From the NCBI GenBank assembly GCA_963808705.1, contig CAWEHB010000016.1, positions 248,001-312,000 of the forward strand: a DNA stretch of 64,000 nt, written 5' to 3'. The position numbers and the translations under genes were made by a program. Shown here piece after piece: positions 45,813 to 53,595 of the stretch (positions are counted from its first letter, which is position 1; each line of letters opens with the position of its first letter). The notes below the pieces were generated by a model that saw only the letters and a list, made by a program, of their open reading frames with translations, searched no databases and was not told where the DNA came from. Source of the DNA: JASHPR01 sp963808705 (GTDB lineage: Bacteria > Actinomycetota > Actinomycetes > Streptosporangiales > Streptosporangiaceae).

Positions 45813-46366
45813 GGGCTTGCCGCCATGGCGGGCCGGGTCAGCAGGGCCACGATCTGAGGAAGGGCCTGCCGGGCGCGCTCGTGCACGCCGTCCGGGGTCA
45901 GGCTGGCGACCGGGTGGGGGGTGGTGACGTACCGGTAGCCTGGCGCCCCCCGCAGGTCGGCCATGGCGTCGGCGCTGACCATGAACGCGTCGCTGCAGAT
46001 GACGACGGCCAGCACGCCGGCCTGCTCGAGCAGCAGCCCGTCGGCGACCGCCGACGCGCTGCAGGAGCCGCAGTCGCCCACCCCGGTGACCACGATGTCG
46101 CACCCGGCGCGAAGATCGTCCAGGATCTGCTCCGGCGCCGTGTCGGTGATGCTGGGCTTCTTGGCGGCCAGGACGCTCTGCACCCTGTACTGCGCGGCCA
46201 GCAGCTTCCCGACCTGGTCCAGGAACTGCTCCGCGTTGCGCTTGGTGTTGGCGAGGAGACCCAGCCTCAGGCCGGACAGGCTGGCCGGGCGCTCGGCCAG
46301 CGCCGCCCGGCCGGGTCCGGGCCCGGCGGCGGGACCGATCGTGGGATCGATGATGCTGTCGAACAC
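45809..46366 (-). CDS. UGSC-family protein (Cys form of a selenoprotein family)
   Basis: A 185-residue protein starting at a GTG at 46366 with GAGGAGAGG upstream. Its core is VVTGVGDCGSCSASAVADGL near residue 100; in related proteins the first Cys of CGSC can be selenocysteine (UGSC). LGLLANTKRNAEQFLDQVG precedes and VVICSDAFMVSADAM follows. The codons here are TGC, so it is the cysteine form. A redox or reductase-like role is possible but unproven. The gene is first in an operon with the 353-residue partner and an SDR. Confidence 0.85.
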   Translation of the reverse strand: MFDSIIDPTIGPAAGPGPGRAALAERPASLSGLRLGLLANTKRNAEQFLDQVGKLLAAQYRVQSVLAAKKPSITDTAPEQILDDLRAGCDIVVTGVGDCGSCSASAVADGLLLEQAGVLAVVICSDAFMVSADAMADLRGAPGYRYVTTPHPVASLTPDGVHERARQALPQIVALLTRPAMAASP

Positions 46367-46373
46367 AGCCTCT

Positions 46374-46438
46374 CCTCGGCTCTGGCCGCCGTGGCGTGCG
46401 CTTCCCCTCGGCTCGGGGACGCCGTGGCGTGCGCGCTT
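46374..46438. repeat. Imperfect direct repeat upstream of the UGSC gene
   Basis: Two copies of about 30 bases (46374-46403 and 46406-46438), each from CCTCGGCTC to GTGGCGTGCGC, lie directly upstream of the UGSC gene. They may be a leader or promoter duplication. Confidence 0.6.
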
Positions 46439-46484
46439 CGCTGCATGCGACGTTACGGCCCGGCGCCGCCGCAGGCCAGCCGAC

Positions 46485-46499
46485 TTCCGCGACGCGGAA
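46485..46499. promoter_or_regulatory. Palindrome TTCCGC-GAC-GCGGAA
   Basis: A perfect 15-base palindrome, TTCCGC and GCGGAA with a 3-base centre, lies about 120 bases upstream of the UGSC operon. It resembles IclR-type operators in form and shares CGGAA with the motif upstream of the CoA-transferase operon. Confidence 0.4.
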
Positions 46500-46542
46500 C
46501 CCGGGCACCTGCCCGCGCGGCCGAGGCGTCGCACGGCGGTCA

Positions 46543-49308
46543 TCACGCCCCCAGCCCGAGCGCGCAGGCGAGAATCTCCTCGGAAGTCTGGGCCTGCCCG
46601 GCGGCGTACTCGGCGGCAAAGGCCGCGGCGCCCAGGGCCGCGCGCAAGCGCCGCCGGTCGGCGTCCCGCAGCCGGGCCTCCAGGGAATCGACGGTCTCGC
46701 CCAGGGCGGCCAGGGCCGCGTCGGCCGCCCCGTGCAGCCGGGCCGACCTGGCCGGGTCGGTGCCGCTGCCCGCCATGGCCAGCCCGATCAGCGCGTAGGC
46801 GGTGCCGGCCTTCATCTGCGCCCGCCGGGCCAGGTCAAATGATTCCGCGAACAGGTCCCCGGCCGCGTCCGGCCTGCCGCCGAGGTACACGGCCAGGCCG
46901 AGGTTGAAGGTCTCGTAGACCACGCCGTAGGTGTCGTTCAGCTCGCGGGCGATGGCTAGCGACTCCGCCAGGTGGCCGCGGGCGGTTTCCAGGCCGCCCA
47001 GGGACAGCTCCGCGTACCCGAGGTTGCCGAGCATCGTCCCTACCTCCCGCCGGTCACCGGCCTGGCGGAAGAGGGTCACGGATTCGGCGGCATCGCACGC
47101 CGCGGCCGCGTGGTCGCCCCCGAAGTCCACGGCGTACGACCGGACCGACAGGAGGCGGGCGGTGAGATGCGGGTCGTCTAGCCGCCGCGCCAGGTCCAGG
47201 CCCCGCTCGACCAGGGGCAGCGCGGCCGCCTGCTGACCTTGGCGCACGGACACGAATGCGCGCACGTTCAGGACGTCGGCCTCCAGGTAGTCGTCCCCGG
47301 CGGCGCGGGCGACGGCCAGCGCCTCGTCGCAGTATTCCTCGGCAGTGGCGTAGCCGCCGGTCTGCTCCAGCAGGTAGGCCGCGGTGGCCAGGGCGTTCGC
47401 GCGCAGCAGCGTCGCCTCCCGGGCCGCCGGGATGGCGAGGAGCGCGCGGAGCGCGTCGACTCCCTCCGAGGCGTGCCCGCGTGCCTTCCAGAAAGTCCGC
47501 AAGGAGGTGACCAGCCGGATGCCGGGCGCCGGGTCGGCCTGCTCCAGGCGGAAGGCGATCGCGGCGCGGAGATTGTCGAGCTCGGTGTCGAGGCGGTCCA
47601 GCCACTCGGCCTGGCCGCGCGCCACGAGCCGCGGGGCCGCCGCCAGCGCCAGGGCCAGGTAGTGGTCGCAGTGCGCGGTCCTGGCCTCGACCGCGGCCGA
47701 CCGGTCCTGCCCTTCGAGCTGGCGCGTCGCGTACTGCCGCACGGTTTCCAGCAGCCGGTAGCGGGCCGGGGCGGCGCCGGTGTCGTCGAACTGCACCAGG
47801 TTCTTGTCGATCAGCGCGCCCAGGTGCCCCAGCACCTCGCCGGCGCGCACGGCCTCGCTCGCGGTCACCGCCTCGGCGGCGGCCAGGTCGAACCCGCCCG
47901 CGAACACCGACAGGCCGGCGAGCACGTGGCGCTCGGCGGAGGTCAGCAGCTCCCAGGACCAGTCGACCATGGCCAGCAGCGTCTGCTGGCGAGGGAGGGC
48001 CGCGCGCGAGCCGCCGGTCAGGATGGCGAAGCGCTGGTCGAGCCGGGCATCCAGCTCGGCCAGGGACATGACCCGGAGCCGGGCCGCGCCGAGCTCGACG
48101 GCCAGCGGGATGCCGTCCAGCCGCCGGCAGATGCGGCCGACCAGCTCAGCGGTCGGCTGGTCCCAGGTGAGCCGCACGCCGTGGCACTCGGCCCGGTCGG
48201 TGAACAGCCGCACCGCCTCGGTGCTCCTGATCGCGTCCGCGTCGTCGCCGTCGGCCGGCGTGCTCATCGACGGCACCCGGTAGACCCGCTCGCCGTCGAT
48301 GCCGAGCGGTTCTCGGCTGGTCGCGAGCAGCACGATGTTCGGGCAGTTCCGGAGCAGGGCGTCGGCGAGCTTGGCGCACGTGCCGATGACGTGCTCGCAG
48401 TTGTCAAGCAGCACCAGCAGGCTGCGCTGGCCGACCGCCTCGGCCAGCGCGGCGAGGCGGGGCCGGTCGGCTTCCCCATGGATGCCGAGCACGTTGGCCA
48501 CGGTGAACGCGACCAGGTCCGCGTCCTGCAGCGGCGCGAGATCCGCGAACCACACGCCGTCTCCGGTGCCGTCCAGCAGCCCGGCTGCGGCCTGCAGCCC
48601 CAGGCGGGTCTTGCCCGCCCCGCCCGGGCCGGTGAGCGTGACCAGGCGGGAGCTGGCGAGCAGGCGGCGCACCTCGGCCAGCTCGGCCTCGCGGCCGATG
48701 AAGCTCGACACCTGCGCCGGGAGGTTGTTCCGCAGCTTCGGGTTGTCGAGCGACGCCAGCGGCGGGAAGTCCGACGGCAATCCGTCGGCGTCGAGCTGGA
48801 AGATCTGCTCGGGACGGCCGAGGTCCTTCAGCCGGTGCAGGCCGAGGTCCCTCAGGGCGGCGGCGGCCGGCAGCGAGTCGTGGAGCAGAGCGGCCGTCGT
48901 GGCGGACAGCAGGATCTGGCCCCCGTGGGCGACCGCCGCGACGCGGGCCGCGCGGTGCACCTCGAGGCCGACGACGCCGATTGCCGTCCGCGACGCCTCG
49001 CCGGAGTGGATGCCCATGCGGACGCGCACCCGCTGGCCGTCGGGCCACGGGTAGGCCACGAGAGCCCGCTGCATCTCGACCGCCGCGGCCACGCAGGCGC
49101 TCGGCGACGTGAACACGGCGAAGAACGCATCGCCCTGGGTGTCTACCTCCTGGCCGTCGTGCGCGGCGAGGGCGGCCCGGATGATCCGGTGGTGGTCGGC
49201 CAGAACCCCGGCGTAGGCGCTGCCCAGCTGCCGGAGCATCGCCGTGGAGCCCTCGATGTCGGTAAAGAGAAAGGTCAGCGTCTGCACGACCGACGGCCCG
49301 GGAATCAC
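46543..49308 (-). CDS. Adenylate/guanylate cyclase-domain STAND ATPase with TPR region
   Basis: A 921-residue soluble regulator. Residues 10-150 form a class III nucleotide cyclase domain (LTFLFTDIEGSTAML, DTQGDAFFAVF, GIHSGEAS). Residues 210-500 are an NB-ARC-like STAND ATPase with Walker A GPGGAGKTRLG and LLVLLDNCEHV. The rest is helical TPR-like repeat. The two metal Asp are present, but the usual substrate Lys in KT.GD is Asp and the transition-state Asn is His (VHRAAR), so cyclase activity is doubtful. Such proteins occur in mycobacteria and other actinobacteria. The start is a GTG at 49308, 94 bases from the leuA leader on the other strand. Confidence 0.9.
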   Translation of the reverse strand: MIPGPSVVQTLTFLFTDIEGSTAMLRQLGSAYAGVLADHHRIIRAALAAHDGQEVDTQGDAFFAVFTSPSACVAAAVEMQRALVAYPWPDGQRVRVRMGIHSGEASRTAIGVVGLEVHRAARVAAVAHGGQILLSATTAALLHDSLPAAAALRDLGLHRLKDLGRPEQIFQLDADGLPSDFPPLASLDNPKLRNNLPAQVSSFIGREAELAEVRRLLASSRLVTLTGPGGAGKTRLGLQAAAGLLDGTGDGVWFADLAPLQDADLVAFTVANVLGIHGEADRPRLAALAEAVGQRSLLVLLDNCEHVIGTCAKLADALLRNCPNIVLLATSREPLGIDGERVYRVPSMSTPADGDDADAIRSTEAVRLFTDRAECHGVRLTWDQPTAELVGRICRRLDGIPLAVELGAARLRVMSLAELDARLDQRFAILTGGSRAALPRQQTLLAMVDWSWELLTSAERHVLAGLSVFAGGFDLAAAEAVTASEAVRAGEVLGHLGALIDKNLVQFDDTGAAPARYRLLETVRQYATRQLEGQDRSAAVEARTAHCDHYLALALAAAPRLVARGQAEWLDRLDTELDNLRAAIAFRLEQADPAPGIRLVTSLRTFWKARGHASEGVDALRALLAIPAAREATLLRANALATAAYLLEQTGGYATAEEYCDEALAVARAAGDDYLEADVLNVRAFVSVRQGQQAAALPLVERGLDLARRLDDPHLTARLLSVRSYAVDFGGDHAAAACDAAESVTLFRQAGDRREVGTMLGNLGYAELSLGGLETARGHLAESLAIARELNDTYGVVYETFNLGLAVYLGGRPDAAGDLFAESFDLARRAQMKAGTAYALIGLAMAGSGTDPARSARLHGAADAALAALGETVDSLEARLRDADRRRLRAALGAAAFAAEYAAGQAQTSEEILACALGLGA

Positions 49309-49401
49309 CTATGCCCACCCCCAGGCCAGTATGGCCTCAGGGCCCGCCGCACGGTGCCCGGCTCGCGTGCCGCGGCGGCGTCGGCTAGCATGACCGGAGT
49401 C

Positions 49402-49446
49402 ATGATGCGCGCGCTGCTTCTTCGCAGCCGCGGCGAGGCCCGGTAA
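49402..49446 (+). CDS. leuA leader peptide
   Basis: A 14-codon frame, MMRALLLRSRGEAR, lies 81 bases before leuA. It has three consecutive Leu codons, CTG-CTT-CTT; CTT is rare in this GC-rich sequence. Its stop falls inside the loop of a hairpin. This is the classic leucine attenuator layout: ribosome stalling at Leu codons would alter folding of the downstream RNA. Leader peptides before leuA are known in streptomycetes (from memory). Confidence 0.8.
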   Translation: MMRALLLRSRGEAR

Positions 49447-49471
49447 CACGCCGGTCGGCCCCTCGCCGCGG
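49428..49471 (+). terminator. Attenuator-type hairpin in the leuA leader
   Basis: CCGCGGCGAGG (49428-49438) and CCTCGCCGCGG (49461-49471) form a perfect 11-base stem. The first arm is inside the leader peptide gene, right after the Leu codons, so a stalled ribosome would prevent pairing. No T-run follows, so it may act on transcription or on translation. Confidence 0.7.
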
Positions 49472-49526
49472 GCTGCTGTGCTGCGCCGACCGATCCCCTT
49501 CGGCCACCGTCAGGAGCAGCACCATC

Positions 49527-51335
49527 ATGAGCAACCCAGGTAACCAGCGCCCGTCCGGCATGCCCTGCCACCGCTACCGCCCGTTCCCCCCGGTCGACCT
49601 GCCCGACCGGCAGTGGCCGTCGCGCACGATCACGGCCGCGCCGCGGTGGCTGTCGACCGACCTGCGGGACGGCAACCAGGCGCTGATCGACCCGATGAAC
49701 GCGGCCCGCAAGCAGGCCATGTTCGACCTGCTGGTACGCATGGGCTACCAGGAGATCGAGGTCGGCTTCCCGGCGGCGAGCCAGACCGATTTCGAGTTCA
49801 TCCGCGGCCTGATCGAGAACGGCTCGGTACCCGACGACGTCCGCATCTCGGTGCTGACCCAGGCCCGCGAGGAGCTGATCGAGCGGACCGTGCAGTCGCT
49901 GGTCGGCGCGCGGCAGGCGACCGTGCACCTGTACAACGCGGCCGCGCCGATCTTCCGCCGCGTCGTGTTCGGCTGGGACGGCGACGGGCGCGCCGAGTGC
50001 CGGGCCGTGGCCGTCGAGGGCACCCGCGCGGTGATGAAGTTCGCCGAGAGCTACCTGACGGGTACCGACTTCGGCTACGAGTACTCGCCGGAGATCTTCA
50101 TGGACACCGAGCTCGACTTCGCGCTGGAGATCTGCGAGGCGGTCATGGACGTCTGGCAGCCCGAGGCGGACCGGGAGATCGTGCTCAACCTGCCCTGCAC
50201 GGTCGAGCGGTCCACGCCGAACGTCTACGCCGACCAGATCGAATGGATGAGCCGGCACCTGACCCGGCGCGAGCACATCGCGCTGTCGGTGCACACGCAC
50301 AACGACCGCGGCACCGCGACCGCGGACGCCGAGCTGGCGGTGCTGGCCGGCGCGCAGCGCATCGAGGGCTGCCTGTTCGGCAACGGCGAGCGCTCCGGCA
50401 ACGTCGACCTGGTGACGCTCGGGCTGAACCTGTACAGCCAGGGCATCGACCCGATGATCGACTTCAGCGACATCGACGAGATCCGCCGCACCGCCGAGTA
50501 CTGCACCCGCATCGACGTGCACGAGCGGCACCCGTACGCGGGCGACCTGGTGTACACGTCGTTCTCCGGCTCGCACCAGGACGCGATCAAGAAGGGCTTC
50601 GACGACCTGGAGCGGCAGGCGGCGCAGGCGGGCCGGCCCGTGGGCGAGCTGCCGTGGGCGATGCCGTACCTGCCGATCGACCCCAAGGACGTCGGCCGGT
50701 CGTACGAGGCGGTCATCCGGGTCAACTCGCAGTCCGGCAAGGGCGGCGTGGCCTACATCATGAAGACCGACCACCACCTTGACCTGCCGCGCCGCCTGCA
50801 GATCGAGTTCAGCCACGTCATCCAGCGCCACACCGAGGATGAGGGCGGCGAGGTAGATGCCGCGCTGATGTGGCAGATCTTCGCCGAGGAGTACCTGGAG
50901 CCCGGCGCGTTCGAGCTGGTCAGGTTCGGGTCGGTCAGCGAAGACGGCGTGGAGCGGATCACCGCGACTGTGCGGGCCTTCGGCGCGGAGCACGCCCTGG
51001 CCGGCACCGGCAACGGCCCGATCGCCGCGTTCTGCGACGCCCTGTCCGGTGCCGACCTGGGCCTGGGCGAGGGCGGGGGGGCGCCGGGAGGAGGGGCGCC
51101 GGGAGGAGGGGCGCCGGGAGGAGGGGCGCCGGGAGGAGGGGTGGGTGACACAGTACGGGTGCTCGACTACTCCGAGCACGCCCTCACCGCCGGGCGCGAC
51201 GCCGAGGCCGCCGCCTACCTGGAGATCGCCGCGGGCGAGCGGGTGGTGTGGGGCGTGGGCGTCAGCCACTCGATCGTGGACGCGTCGCTGCGCGGCGTGA
51301 TCAGCGCGCTGAACCGGGTGGCCCGCCAGCCGTAG
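49527..51335 (+). CDS. leuA: 2-isopropylmalate synthase
   Basis: Condenses acetyl-CoA with 2-oxoisovalerate in the first step of leucine synthesis. The 602-residue protein has the long actinobacterial N-terminus, the catalytic STDLRDGNQALIDPM and EVGFPAASQTDFEF blocks, the metal-binding SVHTHNDRGTATAD and GNGERSGNVDL. The C-terminal LeuA allosteric domain (residue 470 on) carries an in-frame GGGAP repeat inserted before DTVRVLDYSEHAL. The start ATG has CAGGAG upstream. Expression is probably controlled by the leader peptide and hairpin. Confidence 0.97.
   Translation: MSNPGNQRPSGMPCHRYRPFPPVDLPDRQWPSRTITAAPRWLSTDLRDGNQALIDPMNAARKQAMFDLLVRMGYQEIEVGFPAASQTDFEFIRGLIENGSVPDDVRISVLTQAREELIERTVQSLVGARQATVHLYNAAAPIFRRVVFGWDGDGRAECRAVAVEGTRAVMKFAESYLTGTDFGYEYSPEIFMDTELDFALEICEAVMDVWQPEADREIVLNLPCTVERSTPNVYADQIEWMSRHLTRREHIALSVHTHNDRGTATADAELAVLAGAQRIEGCLFGNGERSGNVDLVTLGLNLYSQGIDPMIDFSDIDEIRRTAEYCTRIDVHERHPYAGDLVYTSFSGSHQDAIKKGFDDLERQAAQAGRPVGELPWAMPYLPIDPKDVGRSYEAVIRVNSQSGKGGVAYIMKTDHHLDLPRRLQIEFSHVIQRHTEDEGGEVDAALMWQIFAEEYLEPGAFELVRFGSVSEDGVERITATVRAFGAEHALAGTGNGPIAAFCDALSGADLGLGEGGGAPGGGAPGGGAPGGGAPGGGVGDTVRVLDYSEHALTAGRDAEAAAYLEIAAGERVVWGVGVSHSIVDASLRGVISALNRVARQP
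51081..51140 (+). repeat. Four perfect 15-bp tandem repeats inside leuA
   Basis: Four identical 15-base units, GCGCCGGGAGGAGGG, encode a (GGGAP)-type linker in the regulatory domain of LeuA. Tandem repeats at a comparable place in mycobacterial leuA vary between strains (from memory), so this is a likely variable-number locus. Confidence 0.95.
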
Positions 51336-51349
51336 CGGAGGCGGGCCGC

Positions 51350-52360
51350 TCAGGCGTGCTGTAGCTCAAGCTCGGGCGTGTACCGGCCGGCGAGCGCCGC
51401 TACGTTCAGGGCCACGCGCCGCAGCAGGGCGCGCTGGCCCGCGGCGACCGCGGCCGGCTCGCCGCGCCAGGCAGCCAGGGCCGGGCCGGCCAGGGCCCGG
51501 CCGAAGCCGAACGTCAGTGGCCACAGGTGCGGCGCCTGCTGCAGCGCCGCGAGGTTCCCGGTCGCCTGCTCGGGTGACTGTCCGCCGGACAGGAAGGCCA
51601 CTCCGGCCAGGGCGGCCGGCAGGCTGCCCAGCGTGGCCAGGGTCGCCTCGGCGGCCTGGCCTGGTGTCACGCGCTGCCCGGAGTCGAGCCCGGGCAGCGC
51701 CATGCTGGGCTGAAGCACGACGGCCTCGAAATCGATGCCAGAGTCCAGCAGCGTGGTCACCACCTCCAGCAGCACCAGCGAGGTCACGGTCTCGCACTGG
51801 CCGAGCGAGTGCGCCCCGGTCATCAGCACCTCGGCCGCCACGACCGGCACCAGCCCGGCCTCCTGGCAGGCCGCCGCGTACCGGCACAGCACCTGGGCGT
51901 TGGCCCGCAGCGCCGCCGCGGACGGGGTGCCCGGGCCGATCGCGAGCACCGCGCGCCATCTCGCGAACACGGCCCCGAGCCCGGCGTACTCGCGAAGCCG
52001 GGCCGGCAGGCCGTCCAGGCCCTCGGCCACCGTCTCGCCCGGCGCGCCCGGCAGCGGCCGGGCGCCGGCGTCCACCCTGATGCCCGTCAGCATGCCGAGC
52101 GCGGCCAGCGCGTCGGGGAACGGCCGTCCGCCCGCCACCCGCTGGCGCAGCGTCTCATCGCCCAGGATCACGCCGCTGATCGCGTCGGCCAGGGCGGGCG
52201 CGGTGACCAGCATCTCCCGGTAGGCGCGCCGGTTCTCCTCGGTCGGGGCCACCCGCGCCCGGACCAGTCGCGCCGACATGGTCGGGATGCTCTCGTCGGC
52301 GGCGAGCACTCCCTGGCCCGGCGCGACCAGGGCGGCGGCCACGGCAGCGAGGTCGGTCAT
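51350..52360 (-). CDS. Class I fructose-bisphosphate aldolase homologue lacking catalytic lysine
   Basis: A 336-residue protein aligning along its length with class I aldolases: GVLAADESIPTMSARL, EENRRAYREMLV, GETVAEGLDGLPARLREYAG, FLSGGQSPEQA and FGFGRALAG. Against rabbit muscle aldolase (recalled), the Schiff-base Lys229 in LLKPNMV is Gln (VLQPSMA), Lys146 in FAKWR is Arg, Lys107 in GIKVD is Arg and Glu187 in EPE is Ala. The phosphate-binding Ser and Arg remain. It is therefore probably not a working aldolase of the standard type. It neighbours phosphoribulokinase divergently. Start ATG at 52360. Confidence 0.85.
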   Translation of the reverse strand: MTDLAAVAAALVAPGQGVLAADESIPTMSARLVRARVAPTEENRRAYREMLVTAPALADAISGVILGDETLRQRVAGGRPFPDALAALGMLTGIRVDAGARPLPGAPGETVAEGLDGLPARLREYAGLGAVFARWRAVLAIGPGTPSAAALRANAQVLCRYAAACQEAGLVPVVAAEVLMTGAHSLGQCETVTSLVLLEVVTTLLDSGIDFEAVVLQPSMALPGLDSGQRVTPGQAAEATLATLGSLPAALAGVAFLSGGQSPEQATGNLAALQQAPHLWPLTFGFGRALAGPALAAWRGEPAAVAAGQRALLRRVALNVAALAGRYTPELELQHA

Positions 52361-52593
52361 CGGCCCGGTTCCATGGCGCCCGACGCTAGCCAGCCGGCCG
52401 GGCGGCCCGCATCCCCCGCGGGGGTGGAACCGCCCGGGGGAGGCCGCCGCGCGGCGGGGGCCCGGCTCCTCACCCGCCGCCTCACCGCCTGGGGGGAGGC
52501 GATTGCGTTCCCCCCCGCCTAGTGTCGTACTCATTGACCGGATTGCCGGACTGAGGTACCTCCGGATCCGCGGGCGTGGGTAAGGAGATCGCA
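52361..52593. promoter_or_regulatory. Divergent promoter region of aldolase-like gene and phosphoribulokinase
   Basis: No gene is visible. A TTGCGT at about 52503 followed by TAGTGT may be -35/-10 boxes for the phosphoribulokinase gene. AAGGAG at 52582-52587 is its ribosome site. The boxes are assigned by eye. Confidence 0.3.
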
Positions 52594-53544
52594 GTGCCCC
52601 ACAAGCTCATCCGGCTGCAGCGCAACAGTTCCGGCGTCCAGTCGCGGCGGCCCGTGATGCTCGCGATCGCCGGCGACAGCGCGGCGGGCAAGACCACGCT
52701 CACCCGCGGCATCGCCGACGCCCTCGGCCCGGGCCGGGCCACCACCATCTGCGTCGACGACTATCACCGCTACGACCGGGCGGAACGCCGCGACGTCCCG
52801 TTCACCGTGCTCAACCCGGACTGCAACTACGTCGACATCATGGAGCAGCACCTGCAGCTGCTCGCGCTCGGCCAGCCGATACTCAAGCCGGTCTACGATC
52901 ATGGTTCCGGCCGGCTGGCCCGGCCGGTCCTGGTCGAGCCGAGCGACTTCGTGCTGGTCGAGGGATTGCTGCCGCTGCACTCGAAGCTGGCCCGGGCCTG
53001 CTTCGACATCACGGTCTACCTCGATCCCCCGGAGGAGATCCGGCGCAAGTGGAAGCTGCGGCGCGACTGCGCGGAGCGCGGCTATGCGCCGGACCAGGTG
53101 CTGGCGGAGCTGGAACGGCGGGAGCCCGAATCGGCGGCCTTCATCCGCCCGCAGCGGCAGTGGGCGGATATCTGCGTGCGGTTCGCGCCCATCAAAGGCC
53201 GGGCCCTGGCGCCGGGCACGCCCCTGTCCGCGGAACTGCTGCTGCGCCCCACCATCCAGCACCCTGACCTGACCGACGTGCTGACCGACGACGACCGGCG
53301 CACCGTCCACCTCAAGCTAATCAGGGACGCCGACGGCCGTCCGGTGGACGCGCTGCACATCCACGGCTATGCGCCGCGGGAGGACAGCAGGATCGTCGAG
53401 AAGGCGATCTGGGAGCAGCTGTCCTCCCGCCACGGGGCGCCGATGCCCGACTCGCTCGGGTGCCTCGCCAACGGCCAGCGCAGCGAGGCGCTGGCGATCG
53501 CGCAGCTGCTGCTGGTCTGGCATCTGCTGGAGGCGCTGGAGTGA
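52594..53544 (+). CDS. cbbP: Phosphoribulokinase
   Basis: Makes ribulose 1,5-bisphosphate from ribulose 5-phosphate and ATP, the step that feeds RuBisCO. About 316 residues from a GTG with AAGGAG six bases upstream; a GTG at 52576 lacks such spacing. Walker A is AGDSAAGKTTL; VDDYHRYDRAERRD, LNPDCNYVDIM, KPVYDHGSG and VLVEGLLPLHS follow, then YLDPPEEIRRKWKLRRDCAE. The order and wording are closest to the cyanobacterial/plant-type (class II) enzyme rather than the proteobacterial form. Confidence 0.92.
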   Translation: MPHKLIRLQRNSSGVQSRRPVMLAIAGDSAAGKTTLTRGIADALGPGRATTICVDDYHRYDRAERRDVPFTVLNPDCNYVDIMEQHLQLLALGQPILKPVYDHGSGRLARPVLVEPSDFVLVEGLLPLHSKLARACFDITVYLDPPEEIRRKWKLRRDCAERGYAPDQVLAELERREPESAAFIRPQRQWADICVRFAPIKGRALAPGTPLSAELLLRPTIQHPDLTDVLTDDDRRTVHLKLIRDADGRPVDALHIHGYAPREDSRIVEKAIWEQLSSRHGAPMPDSLGCLANGQRSEALAIAQLLLVWHLLEALE

Positions 53545-53595
53545 TCGTCACGCCAGTCGCGCCGCGACCGGCCCCGCGATGGGTACCGTGCTGGC

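Noticed and set aside
45809..46366. Selenocysteine in the UGSC-family protein
   Set aside because: Both Cys positions in the core are TGC, and no in-frame TGA is present there.
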